64,000 nt of DNA from assembly GCA_964344055.1 (NCBI GenBank), contig CAYFLT010000003.1:62001-126000 (forward strand), read 5' to 3'. Numbering within the stretch: position 1 is the stretch's first letter; each line of letters starts with the position of its first letter. This DNA comes from OFTM10 sp964344055. Its GTDB lineage: Bacteria; Actinomycetota; Acidimicrobiia; Acidimicrobiales; Aldehydirespiratoraceae. Made by a program: the position numbers and the translations under genes. The notes beneath the pieces were generated by a model. The model saw only the letters and a list, made by a program, of their open reading frames with translations, did no database searches and had not been told where the DNA came from. Positions 43,796-52,270 of this stretch are shown one piece after another.

Positions 43796-44563
43796 TCATC
43801 CTGTGGGAATGGGTCGGCGGATTTCCGCCCGGATCGGTCGAACGGCATCAGCGGTCGCTTCGGTGAACTCCCGGACCTGGACCGCCACGATCGCGATCGC
43901 CGATGCCATGTGCTTGGCGTAGGAAGTGATGTCCTCGGCCACCGCGCCGATTCCGCCGCTCTCCTCGCCGAGGCGCGCGGCCTCGACGGTGGCGTTGAAA
44001 CCGATGAAGAAGCCCTGGGTCAGGGCGTTCTCCTGCAGCGCCGTCGTCTTGTTGTCGATGTGACGGGCCCAGTTCTGCAGCGAGTGGAGATCGGCGAGGA
44101 GCTCGCCTCGAGCGGCGAGGAGGGCTCGCCACAGCATGGTCCGGGCGTCGTGGGCCGGGTGTCCCACCACCCGCCGATTCCACTCGATCCCAGAACGATT
44201 CGTCAGCGCGGCGGCGATGGCCTCATCGCCGGTGATCGGTTCCTCGAGATGTTCGAGTGCGGAGGCGTACTTGGTCAGCCGTTCCTCGTTGCGCACGAGG
44301 TTTGCCACCGTCCGCGCCACATCGGTGAAGCTCTCCTCGACATCGTCGATCAGCGCCCGTAGGGAGGCTCCGAGACTGGCCAGTTCAGTGGCGACGACCT
44401 GGAGCGGCGCCGCCCTCGGGCCGGCTTGGGTGATCGCGCAGCGCGCATTGAGCGACACCATCCTGCTTCGGGCCACGAGGGGCCGGACCGGCTGGAACGA
44501 GCGGTTGAGCGCGATGGCCCGCGACCGCAGCACACCGAGCTGGCTGGTCTGGTCGATCGCCAT
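43796..44563 (-). CDS. Divergent receptor-like (MCP-like) soluble protein partnered with ODP
   Basis: A 255-residue, mostly helical protein without membrane segments. Residues 188-217 (GFNATVEAARLGEESGGIG then AVAEDI) look like the MCP hairpin tip, and residues 35-65 (MVSLNARCAITQAGPRAA then PLQVVATELASLG) look like a second, weaker copy. A 130-residue helical region with a His/Trp-rich part (WNRRVVGHPAHDARTMLW) lies between. It has no standard long coiled coil. It probably transmits the ODP signal to CheA/CheW, since the two genes are four bases apart, but this is inference. Confidence 0.65.
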   Translation of the reverse strand: MAIDQTSQLGVLRSRAIALNRSFQPVRPLVARSRMVSLNARCAITQAGPRAAPLQVVATELASLGASLRALIDDVEESFTDVARTVANLVRNEERLTKYASALEHLEEPITGDEAIAAALTNRSGIEWNRRVVGHPAHDARTMLWRALLAARGELLADLHSLQNWARHIDNKTTALQENALTQGFFIGFNATVEAARLGEESGGIGAVAEDITSYAKHMASAIAIVAVQVREFTEATADAVRPIRAEIRRPIPTG

Positions 44564-44627
44564 GTCGATCCGATCGGCATCGGAACGTTGCGCAAAAGGG
44601 AGCGTGACGGACCATCACTCTCCGCGT

Positions 44628-45608
44628 TCAGTCGCCGATGAGATCAACCAGGGAAACCAGTGGCCGGGCTCCGATGTGGGAGATGATCTCGGCTGCCGCA
44701 AGGCTCCCCATCTGCGCACAACGGTCGAGGGACCGTCCGGTGGCCAGGCCGTGGAGGAAGCCCGCTGCGTAGAGGTCGCCCGCTCCGGTGGCATCGACGA
44801 CCTGCTCGACCGGTGAGGCCGGGATGACGATGCGCTCCTCGGGGGTGACCACGACGGATCCCTTCGCGGAGCGGGTGAGCGCAGCCATCGGAACGAGCTC
44901 GGTGATGCGACGGCTGGACTCCTCGAAGTCGTCGGAGAGGAAGAGTGATGCGAGCTCGGCCTCGTTCGCGAACACGAGATCGACCTTGTCGGCCAGGAGG
45001 TCGAGCCACTCGTCACGGTGTCGATCCACGCAGAACGAGTCCGAGAGGGTGATCGACACCGTTCGGCCCGCTGCCGCCGCGACGTCCATCGCCTTCCGGA
45101 TGGCCGCCTTCGCGACGTCGGTGTCGTACAAGTAGCCCTCGCAGTACGTGACCGCGGCGGATTCCACGACGGCGGCGTCGATGTCGTCGGGAGCGAGGAC
45201 TGCGGAGACACCGAGGAAGGTGTTCATCGTGCGCTCGGCATCCGGCGTGACTTGGATCAGACAGCGTGCGGTGGGGTCGCCCTCATCGGCCGGAGGAACG
45301 TCGAACGCGACGCCGGCGGCCCGGAGGTCGTGGATGAAGACCTCGCCGAGCTGATCGGCTCGCACCTTGCCCAGGTACGCGGCTCGTCCGCCGAGGCTGG
45401 CGACGCCGGCCATCGTGTTCGCGGCAGACCCGCCGGAGGCCTCGATGCCGGGCGGCATGGCGGCGTAGAGGGAGGTGGCTCGCTCTGCATCGATGAGGGT
45501 CATCGCCCCCTTCACCAGCGAGTGTTCGGCGATGAACTCATCGGAAACGGTGGCGATGACGTCGACAATCGCATTCCCGACGCCGACGACGTCAATGGTG
45601 GGGTCCAC
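44628..45608 (-). CDS. Adenosine kinase (PfkB family)
   Basis: A 326-residue PfkB-family sugar kinase predicted to phosphorylate adenosine to AMP. Features: VVGVGNAIVDVIATV at the start, EASGGSAANTMAGVASLGG (substrate-binding), and the catalytic anion hole VVDATGAGDLYAAGFLHG with the base Asp near residue 278. These match bacterial adenosine kinases closely; other nucleoside or sugar specificities cannot be ruled out. Together with the nucleoside importer and adenosine deaminase it makes a purine salvage set. Confidence 0.87.
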   Translation of the reverse strand: MDPTIDVVGVGNAIVDVIATVSDEFIAEHSLVKGAMTLIDAERATSLYAAMPPGIEASGGSAANTMAGVASLGGRAAYLGKVRADQLGEVFIHDLRAAGVAFDVPPADEGDPTARCLIQVTPDAERTMNTFLGVSAVLAPDDIDAAVVESAAVTYCEGYLYDTDVAKAAIRKAMDVAAAAGRTVSITLSDSFCVDRHRDEWLDLLADKVDLVFANEAELASLFLSDDFEESSRRITELVPMAALTRSAKGSVVVTPEERIVIPASPVEQVVDATGAGDLYAAGFLHGLATGRSLDRCAQMGSLAAAEIISHIGARPLVSLVDLIGD

Positions 45609-45661
45609 GGCAGGCTCCGGGCAGGGGGAACGAACCCGCAGACCCTACCGGGTGGAGCTGG

Positions 45662-45799
45662 TCAGGCCGCGGCTCTGAGCTTGCGACCTTCGGCGATCGC
45701 TCGAGCGAACTCCTCGTCGTCGATCTCCGGCTCGGGTTCGGGCCAGTCGTTCCACTGACTCGACTCCAACGCCTCTCTCTCCTCATGTCCACGCCGCAT
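45662..45799 (-). CDS. Small acidic hypothetical protein (45 residues)
   Basis: Minus-strand frame from ATG 45799 to TGA 45662: starts MRRGHEEREALESS, continues QWNDWPEPEPEIDDEEF and ends ARAIAEGRKLRAAA. Third codon positions are mostly G/C as in neighbouring genes. It lies between adenosine kinase and the aminopeptidase gene. I recognise no family. Confidence 0.42.
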   Translation of the reverse strand: MRRGHEEREALESSQWNDWPEPEPEIDDEEFARAIAEGRKLRAAA

Positions 45800-45933
45800 G
45801 GACGACCCGCTTTCTCGTAGTCCCGCACCGACAGTGAACCCCAGCTGCGCATTACATGGGTGTCGTTCGTCTTACGGTCCCGTTTCGGTTGCTCCGGTCA
45901 GCCGAGGGCGCGCCAGTAGTGTCAGGGCCACAT

Positions 45934-48465
45934 ATGAGCAGCGTTGATCCCCGACTCCCCCGCCACGTGGTGCCTCACCACTACGACCTCGTGCTCGAGC
46001 CCGATCTCGACTCCGCCTCGTTCGTCGGCTCGGTCGCCATCCGAATCGAGCTGGTCGAGGACTCCTCCGAGATCGTGTGCAATTCGGCCGATTTGCAGAT
46101 CCACGACGTCGAGATCGAGGTCGGCGACGACGTGATCGCGCCGGCAGTCAGCCTCGATGCCGACGCCGAACGGATGACCCTCACGACGGTTTCGGCGATT
46201 CCGGCCGGTCCGGCCGTGATCCGCGCATCGTTCACCGGCGTCCTCAACGATCAACTCCGTGGCTTCTATCGCTCGACCTTCACCGGCGAGGACGGCGTCG
46301 ACCACACGATCGCCACCACCCAGTTCCAATCCACCGATGCCCGCCGGGCCTTCCCGTGCTGGGACGAGCCCGAGTGGAAGGCGACCTTCGCCACGACCCT
46401 CGTCGTCGACCAGCAACACCTGGCGGTGACGAACACGTCCGAGGTCGAGTCACAGGATCTCGACGACGGCCGCCGGCGCATTTCGTTTGCACCCACCATG
46501 CAGATGTCGACCTACCTCGTGGCGTTCGTCGTCGGGCCACTCGAAGTCACCGATCCGGTCGACGCGGGCGGGGTGCCGGTCCGAGTGGTCCACCGGCCCG
46601 GCCAGGGGCACCTGACGCCGTTCGCGCTGGACGTCGCTGTTCATGCGCTCGAGTGGTTCAGCGACTACTACGCGATCCCGTACCCCTCCGACAAGGTGGA
46701 TCTCATCGCCATTCCGGACTTCGCGTTCGGGGCGATGGAGAACCTCGGCTGTGTCACGTTCCGCGAGGTGCTGCTCCTCATCGACCCCGACACGTCGAGC
46801 CAGCCCGAGCTGCAACGAGCCGCTGATGTGATCAACCACGAGTTGGCCCACATGTGGTTCGGCGATCTCGTGACCATGCGGTGGTGGGAGGGAATCTGGC
46901 TGAACGAAGCCTTCGCCACCTTCATGGAGGTGGCGTGTTCGGACGCCTACCGGCCCGACTGGCGGGTATGGGACACCTTCGCGCGGGCTCGCTCCGCCGC
47001 TTTCGACGTCGATGCGCTGGCCACCACCAGGCCGATCGAGTATCCCGTCGTGACCCCCGAAGACGCCGAGGGCATGTTCGACCTGCTCACCTACGAGAAG
47101 GGTGCTGCGGTGGTCCGGATGCTCGAGCAGCACCTCGGCCCCGACGTATTCCGTGAGGGGGTGCGGGAATACCTCCGCACCCACGCCTACGGCAACACCG
47201 AGACGAGCGACCTGTGGGATTCGCTCGAAGCGGTGAGCGGCGAACCGGTTCGAGAGATGATGACCGGCTGGATCTTCCAGGGCGGCCATCCGGTGATCGA
47301 GACCGAGGTCACCCCGCATGGCGTGCGGGTGACCCAGCGGCAGTTCACCCTCGACCCCGAGGTGGCCGACGACCGCCACTGGTCCGTCCCGCTCCGCGTC
47401 GTCACCGACGCCGGCGAACAGTCACTCCTCCTCCGGTCCGAATCCGCCGTGCTGACGGGAATCGGCGGCTCGGTCCTCACCGCGAATGGGGCAGGATCGG
47501 GCTTCTTCCGTACGGGCATCGAGCCGGACTTGATCGATCGGATCGCACAGGAGGGTGTGCCGGCTCTCGCCCCCGCTGTCCGACACACCCTGGCCGACGA
47601 CGCGTGGGCGCTCACCGTGGCCGGAGAAGTCAGTGCCGCCGACTATCTCCGCCTCGCCTCCGGATTCAGGGGAGAGGACGATCTGAACGTGTGGCAGGCG
47701 CTCAGCACCGGCCTGGCCGGACTCGTGCGGCTCGTCGATGACGCCGCCCTCACCGCCCTCCAGGCCCGGATCACCGAACTGGTCGGACCGGCGCTGGCCG
47801 CGGTCGGTACCGTGCCGGACCCGGCGGACGACGACCGCCGATCAGAGCTTCGAGCCACCCTCATCCGCCTCATGGGCGTGGTCGCCGAAGACCCCACGAT
47901 CATCGGCGAGGCCCGAGGGCGGCTCGACCACGAGGACGCCAGCATCGCGGCGGCCTCCCTGACGGTGGTCGCCCACAACGGCACCGAACACGACTTCGAC
48001 CAGATCCGGGCGACATGGAAGGGCGCCGGCGACCCACAGGCCGAGGTTCGCAACCTCCGAGCCCTGGCCGATTTCCCGTCCGTCCAGCTCATCGATCGCC
48101 TGCTCGACGAGATCGGCACCGGCGATGTGCGAACCCAGGACGCCCCCTACGTGATCGCTCGCGCACTCGCGAACCGTCACACCGGGCCCCACGTGTGGCG
48201 TCACGTGGTCGCCAACTGGGACGACTTCACCCAACGGTTCCCCAGCAACTCCATCCCCCGCATGCTCTCCGGCGTCGTGGCCCTCGACGACCCCGACTCA
48301 GTCGCCAGCGTGGCCGGGTTCGTCGCCGACCACCCCATCCCTCAGGCTGGCCTCCAGGTGGACCAGCACCTGGAGCGCCAGCGCGTGAACGCTGCGCTCA
48401 GAGCCCGTGAACTCCCCCGTTTCGGCGCAGCGTTGCAGGCCGAGTGGGCCGGTCGACCAGGTTGA
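45934..48465 (+). CDS. pepN: Aminopeptidase N (M1 family)
   Basis: Zinc aminopeptidase of 843 residues that trims N-terminal residues from peptides in the cytoplasm. It carries the exopeptidase motif FGAMEN (about residues 264-269), the zinc motif HELAHMWFGD (H302, E303, H306) and the third ligand in WLNEAFATF. The C-terminal half is the helical ERAP1-like domain. The ATG at 45934 (MSSVDPRLPRHVVPHHYDL) is chosen over 45856 since the conserved start is there. It is followed by a metallophosphoesterase gene three bases later. Confidence 0.95.
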   Translation: MSSVDPRLPRHVVPHHYDLVLEPDLDSASFVGSVAIRIELVEDSSEIVCNSADLQIHDVEIEVGDDVIAPAVSLDADAERMTLTTVSAIPAGPAVIRASFTGVLNDQLRGFYRSTFTGEDGVDHTIATTQFQSTDARRAFPCWDEPEWKATFATTLVVDQQHLAVTNTSEVESQDLDDGRRRISFAPTMQMSTYLVAFVVGPLEVTDPVDAGGVPVRVVHRPGQGHLTPFALDVAVHALEWFSDYYAIPYPSDKVDLIAIPDFAFGAMENLGCVTFREVLLLIDPDTSSQPELQRAADVINHELAHMWFGDLVTMRWWEGIWLNEAFATFMEVACSDAYRPDWRVWDTFARARSAAFDVDALATTRPIEYPVVTPEDAEGMFDLLTYEKGAAVVRMLEQHLGPDVFREGVREYLRTHAYGNTETSDLWDSLEAVSGEPVREMMTGWIFQGGHPVIETEVTPHGVRVTQRQFTLDPEVADDRHWSVPLRVVTDAGEQSLLLRSESAVLTGIGGSVLTANGAGSGFFRTGIEPDLIDRIAQEGVPALAPAVRHTLADDAWALTVAGEVSAADYLRLASGFRGEDDLNVWQALSTGLAGLVRLVDDAALTALQARITELVGPALAAVGTVPDPADDDRRSELRATLIRLMGVVAEDPTIIGEARGRLDHEDASIAAASLTVVAHNGTEHDFDQIRATWKGAGDPQAEVRNLRALADFPSVQLIDRLLDEIGTGDVRTQDAPYVIARALANRHTGPHVWRHVVANWDDFTQRFPSNSIPRMLSGVVALDDPDSVASVAGFVADHPIPQAGLQVDQHLERQRVNAALRARELPRFGAALQAEWAGRPG

Positions 48466-48468
48466 CTC

Positions 48469-49687
48469 ATGCCCAGCCCCAAGGGCGCCGATAGCTCAGC
48501 GATGGTTCCGATTCTGCCCCTGACCCGCCCTCGCGCGTTCGAGGTGTTCGCGGTCGAGGACACCTGTGCCCAACTGACCTGGCGGCGGCTTCCCGCCGGA
48601 ACGGTTCATGTGCAGACCGAGCACTCCGAACAACAGCTCGGTGCCACTGGCACGCTCGGCGCCGCCGACGTCTCCGGCCTCATCCCCGGTACCGCCAACG
48701 AGGTCGAGGTGTTGGTCCGAGGGCAAACCATCGCCCGACCGACGATCCACACCATGGACCCACTCGAGGGACGGCCTCTGAGTCGGGTGGCGACCATCAG
48801 CGATCTCCATCTCGGCGAGACCGGCTTCGGACTCGTCAAGCGAATCCGGGATCACGGCCGCGATCCCTACCCGTTGCGCTGTGCCCGGGCCGCGGTGCGC
48901 GAGGCGCTCGCGTGGGGTGCAGAGCTGCTGGTCGTGAAGGGTGACGTCACCGATGGCGGACGCCCCGAGGAATGGGCGATGTTCGACGAGCTCCTCTCCG
49001 AAGTGCCGATCCCGGTCGTCGCCGTCCCCGGCAACCACGACACTGTCGACCACCCCCGGGCCCGCAACGCCTCGGAGGAACTCCAGCGACGCGGCCTGTT
49101 CCCCTCCCCGGTGCACACCATCGACATCCCCGGAGCGCGCGTGGTTCTCATCGATTCCACCGTTCCCGGCCACAGCTGGGGCCNNNNNNNNNNNNATCGG
49201 GCGATGGCTGGATCAACTCGCCAGCGCGGTCGATATCGACACACCGGTGATGGTCTTCACCCACCATCACTTCGAGAACCAGATCCTGCCGTGGTTCTGG
49301 CCGCTCGGTGTGCAGCGCTACGACTCCCTGCCGGTGCTCGACGAACTCCTCGCGGTCAACCCTGATCTGGTCGTCTCCTCCGGACACACCCACCGCAACC
49401 GCATCCGGCGCCACGGCACGGCCCTGGTGACCGAAGTGTCCTCGCCGAAGGACTTCCCGGGCGTCTGGGCCGGCTACTCGATCCATCCGGACGGCGTCCG
49501 CCAGACGGTGCGACGAGTGGCCGACCCCGACTGCATCTCCTGGAACGACCGCACCCACGCGGCGGTGGCCGGGATCTGGGGGAAGTGGTCGCCGGGCGGT
49601 CTCCGACATCGGAGCCACACCCACCACTGGGTCGGCGCGTCGTCTCGGTCGGTCCGTCCCGAACGGACGCGGTCGCTCAGCGCCTGA
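48469..49687 (+). CDS. Calcineurin-like metallophosphoesterase (contains N gap)
   Basis: About 406 residues. After a short N-terminal beta domain, the phosphoesterase motifs appear: ATISDLHLGET (D-x-H), VVKGDVTDGG (GDxxD), VVAVPGNHD (GNHD), then an N run at 49184-49195, then VFTHHHFENQ and SSGHTHRNR (GHxH). The frame changes across the gap, so its real size is unknown. The product is predicted to hydrolyse phosphoesters (cyclic nucleotides, phospholipids or nucleotides); the N-terminal fibronectin-like part may resemble purple acid phosphatases. Confidence 0.88.
49184..49195. other. Assembly gap (12 N) in the metallophosphoesterase gene
   Basis: Twelve unknown bases; the reading frames on the two sides do not match. 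Confidence 0.95.
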
Positions 49688-49690
49688 GCG
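49674..49690. terminator. Hairpin between convergent metallophosphoesterase and ribF
   Basis: CGCTCAG (49674-49680) pairs with CTGAGCG (49684-49690) around CGC; it includes the metallophosphoesterase stop codon. It could act as a terminator in both directions, but no T tract is present. Confidence 0.5.
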
Positions 49691-49691
49691 G

Positions 49692-50639
49692 TCAGTCGCC
49701 GGTGAGGATCTTGCGAGCGTCCTCGACGTCGGACTTCAGCTGGGACGCGAGCTGATCGATGCCTTCGAACTTCCGCTCGCTTCGAAGGAAGTCGACGAAG
49801 GAGACCGCCACCTCCTCGCCGTAGAGGTCGCCGTCGAAATCGATGAGGTGGGCTTCGAGGAGTGATTGCTCGGCGTGCTCGTAGAACGTCGGACGGCGGC
49901 CGATGTTGATGGCACAGGGATGCGTGTCGCCGTTGGCGCGGGTGCACCAGCCGGCGTAGACGGCGTCGGCAGGCCAGGCCATCACCTTCGGGACGGGGAT
50001 GTTCGCGGTGGGGAAGCCGATCGTCCGGCCGCGCTGATCACCCATCTGCACGATGCCCCGCACCTCGTAGGGACGCCCAAGCATCGCGGCGGCTCGGCTC
50101 ACATCGCCACCGGCCAGGGCCCGCCGGATCTTGGTCGACGACACCGGCTCCCGGGCCTCGTCACTGTGGCGGATCAGTTCGAGTGCATGCACCTCGAAGC
50201 CCCACTGCTCCCCGATCTCGGTGAGTGCGGCGACGTTCCCGGACCGACCGGCCCCGAAATGGAAGTCCTCGCCGACCACGACGGCCTTGGCATGGAGGGC
50301 CTCGATGAAGACCTGGTCCACGAAGGTCTGGGCTCCGGTGCCGGCGCGTTCGTCGTCGAATTCGATGACGTAGGCGTAATCGATGCCCTGGGCCTCGATC
50401 AGCTCGAGCTTCTGCTCCAGTGACGTCAGGAGTCGTGGCGCGCTCTCCGGTCGCACGATGTGGGCCGGGTGGGTGTCGAAGGTGACCACCGCCGATGCGA
50501 TGCCCTTCTGCTCCGCGATCGATCGAACGGTGCGGAAGATCTCCTGATGCCCGAGGTGAACACCATCGAACACGCCGATGGTGGTGGCCACCGAGACAGC
50601 GGCCGGCAGATGATCGTGACGGTCACGGAGGACTTCCAT
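49692..50639 (-). CDS. ribF: Bifunctional riboflavin kinase / FAD synthetase RibF
   Basis: Converts riboflavin to FMN and then FAD. 315 residues: N-terminal nucleotidyltransferase with TIGVFDGVHLGHQEIFRTV, VVVGEDFHFGAGRSGNV and PVSSTKIRRALAGGDV; C-terminal kinase domain with GDQRGRTIGFPTANIPVP and EAHLIDFDGDLYGEEVAVSF. The ATG at 50639 (MEVLRD) is favoured. It is the last gene of the translation-related minus-strand run after truB. Confidence 0.95.
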   Translation of the reverse strand: MEVLRDRHDHLPAAVSVATTIGVFDGVHLGHQEIFRTVRSIAEQKGIASAVVTFDTHPAHIVRPESAPRLLTSLEQKLELIEAQGIDYAYVIEFDDERAGTGAQTFVDQVFIEALHAKAVVVGEDFHFGAGRSGNVAALTEIGEQWGFEVHALELIRHSDEAREPVSSTKIRRALAGGDVSRAAAMLGRPYEVRGIVQMGDQRGRTIGFPTANIPVPKVMAWPADAVYAGWCTRANGDTHPCAINIGRRPTFYEHAEQSLLEAHLIDFDGDLYGEEVAVSFVDFLRSERKFEGIDQLASQLKSDVEDARKILTGD

Positions 50640-50727
50640 TGCACCCCACTCGCGGAAGGAACATCGCAACGCTATCGGAGGCGCCCTCCGGTGCCGCCGT
50701 CGAGACGATCAGGCGGAAGGGGCGTTC

Positions 50728-51609
50728 TCAGCGGGGTATCACCACCGATGGCTTGGCCCCCTCTCGGTGTCGCTCGTAGACCGCGAGGAGCTGTCCCTCC
50801 TGATCGTGCACGGCCCACGGTCCGTCGTCGGCGACGCCGAGTGCGTCGAGCCCGAGGATCTTCCCGTGGCCGACCGCGGTCGCCACATCATCATCGACTT
50901 GGACGCCGTCAAGGTGCCGGACCGCCGCGGCCACAGGGAGCAGGACCGGGCTCTCGATCGTGCCGGCGTCGGTCAGGGTGAACCCTCCGACCGAGGTCCG
51001 GCGAAGCGAACGGAGGTGGGCACCTCCGCCCAACGCCAGACCGAGGTCGGCCGCGAGGCTCCGGACGTAGGTACCCGAGGAGCACTCGACCCGGCAGCTC
51101 CACACGCCGGGTTCTCCCGGAAGGGGCGCAACATCGAAGCGATGCACGGTGACCGGTCGAGGTGGTCGATCGACCTCCTTGCCTTCCCGCGCCAGTTCGT
51201 GGAGGCGCTTGCCCCCGATCTTCACCGCACTGACCATCGGTGGGACCTGCATGATTGGGCCGGTGAGGGTTGCAGCCGCAGCGCGCACCGCCTCCTCGGT
51301 GACCGCCCTCATGTCGTGGGTGGCGGTCACTTCCCCGGCCGCGTCGAGCGTGCCGGTCTCGACGCCGAGAACGATCTCGCCGTCGTAGGACTTGGGAAGC
51401 TCGGTGAGGAATCGCAGGAGGCGAGTGGCCCGGCCGACACCGAGCACGAGCACGCCGGTGGCATCGGGGTCGAGGGTGCCCGAGTGGCCGACCTTGCGGG
51501 TGCCGAGCACTCCCCGGGATTTGGCGACGACGTCGTGGCTGGTCCAGCCGGCCGGCTTGTCGATCACGACGACGCCGTCGGGGCCGGCCTCAGTGGTCTT
51601 CTTCGCCAT
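50728..51609 (-). CDS. truB: tRNA pseudouridine-55 synthase TruB
   Basis: Makes pseudouridine 55 in the T loop of tRNAs. 293 residues; start MAKKTTEAGPDGVVVIDKPA, catalytic D47 in GHSGTLDPDATGVL, SYDGEIVLGVETGT and the RNA-binding GTYVRSLAADLG. It overlaps rbfA by 20 bases. Confidence 0.96.
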   Translation of the reverse strand: MAKKTTEAGPDGVVVIDKPAGWTSHDVVAKSRGVLGTRKVGHSGTLDPDATGVLVLGVGRATRLLRFLTELPKSYDGEIVLGVETGTLDAAGEVTATHDMRAVTEEAVRAAAATLTGPIMQVPPMVSAVKIGGKRLHELAREGKEVDRPPRPVTVHRFDVAPLPGEPGVWSCRVECSSGTYVRSLAADLGLALGGGAHLRSLRRTSVGGFTLTDAGTIESPVLLPVAAAVRHLDGVQVDDDVATAVGHGKILGLDALGVADDGPWAVHDQEGQLLAVYERHREGAKPSVVIPR

Positions 51610-51952
51610 CGCCGGTCTGATCGTTGCGGATGATGTCCTCGATGCGTTGCGCGGACCGGAGGGTCACATCGGCGCGGAAGTCGAGGAAGGGAGCCCGCCG
51701 GAGCCGACTCTGGGTCCCCACCGCATGACGGAGCCGGCCGGCGTATTCGCCGAATGCCTCCGCCACCTCGGGATCGTCGTCGTCATCGAGGGTGGTGAAC
51801 CACACGATCGCTCGGCTGAGTTCCCGATCGACCTCGACACCGGTGATCGACACCATGTCGAGCCGCTCGTCGTCGAGATCCTCGATGGCCTCGGCCACGA
51901 TCCGGCGGATCAGCTCACCGACCCGGGCCGTCCGGTTGCTCTGGTTCGCCAT
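51590..51952 (-). CDS. rbfA: Ribosome-binding factor A
   Basis: Small KH-fold protein needed for 30S maturation. 120 residues from ATG 51952: RTARVGELIRRIVAEAIEDL, SITGVEVDRELSRAIVWF, LRRAPFLDFRADVTLRSAQR and IEDIIR. Its start overlaps the DUF503 stop as TGATG; its end overlaps truB. Confidence 0.95.
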   Translation of the reverse strand: MANQSNRTARVGELIRRIVAEAIEDLDDERLDMVSITGVEVDRELSRAIVWFTTLDDDDDPEVAEAFGEYAGRLRHAVGTQSRLRRAPFLDFRADVTLRSAQRIEDIIRNDQTGDGEEDH

Positions 51953-52242
51953 CAGTCGTCCTCCAGCCAGCGGCGGGCCGTGCCGAGCACCTCGAGCTCC
52001 GGGAACGACCACACGAAGCGCTCGGCCTCGTCGATGATCTCAGATGCGTGGCCGGGAGCGCTCGACACGGCTGCGATTCCGACCACCGCGCGCTGCCAGA
52101 GATCCTGGTGATCGACCTCGGCCGCGGCCACCGGATGACGGTTGCGGAGTCCGTCGAGCACGGGCCGCAGCACCGCGCGCTTCTCCTTCAGGGACTGACA
52201 AGCCGGGAAGTGGAGATCCAGCTCCAAGGCCAGAACGTGCAT
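51952..52242 (-). CDS. DUF503 family protein
   Basis: A 96-residue protein of DUF503, often encoded between infB and rbfA in Gram-positive bacteria. Start MHVLALELDLHFPACQSLKEKRAVLR is diagnostic, with HQDLWQRAVVGIAAVSS and ERFVW after it. Function unknown; the position suggests a ribosome-related role. The longer open frame upstream is shadow of infB. Confidence 0.9.
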   Translation of the reverse strand: MHVLALELDLHFPACQSLKEKRAVLRPVLDGLRNRHPVAAAEVDHQDLWQRAVVGIAAVSSAPGHASEIIDEAERFVWSFPELEVLGTARRWLEDD

Positions 52243-52270
52243 CAGAACACCGCTGACGGCGGCGCAGCCG

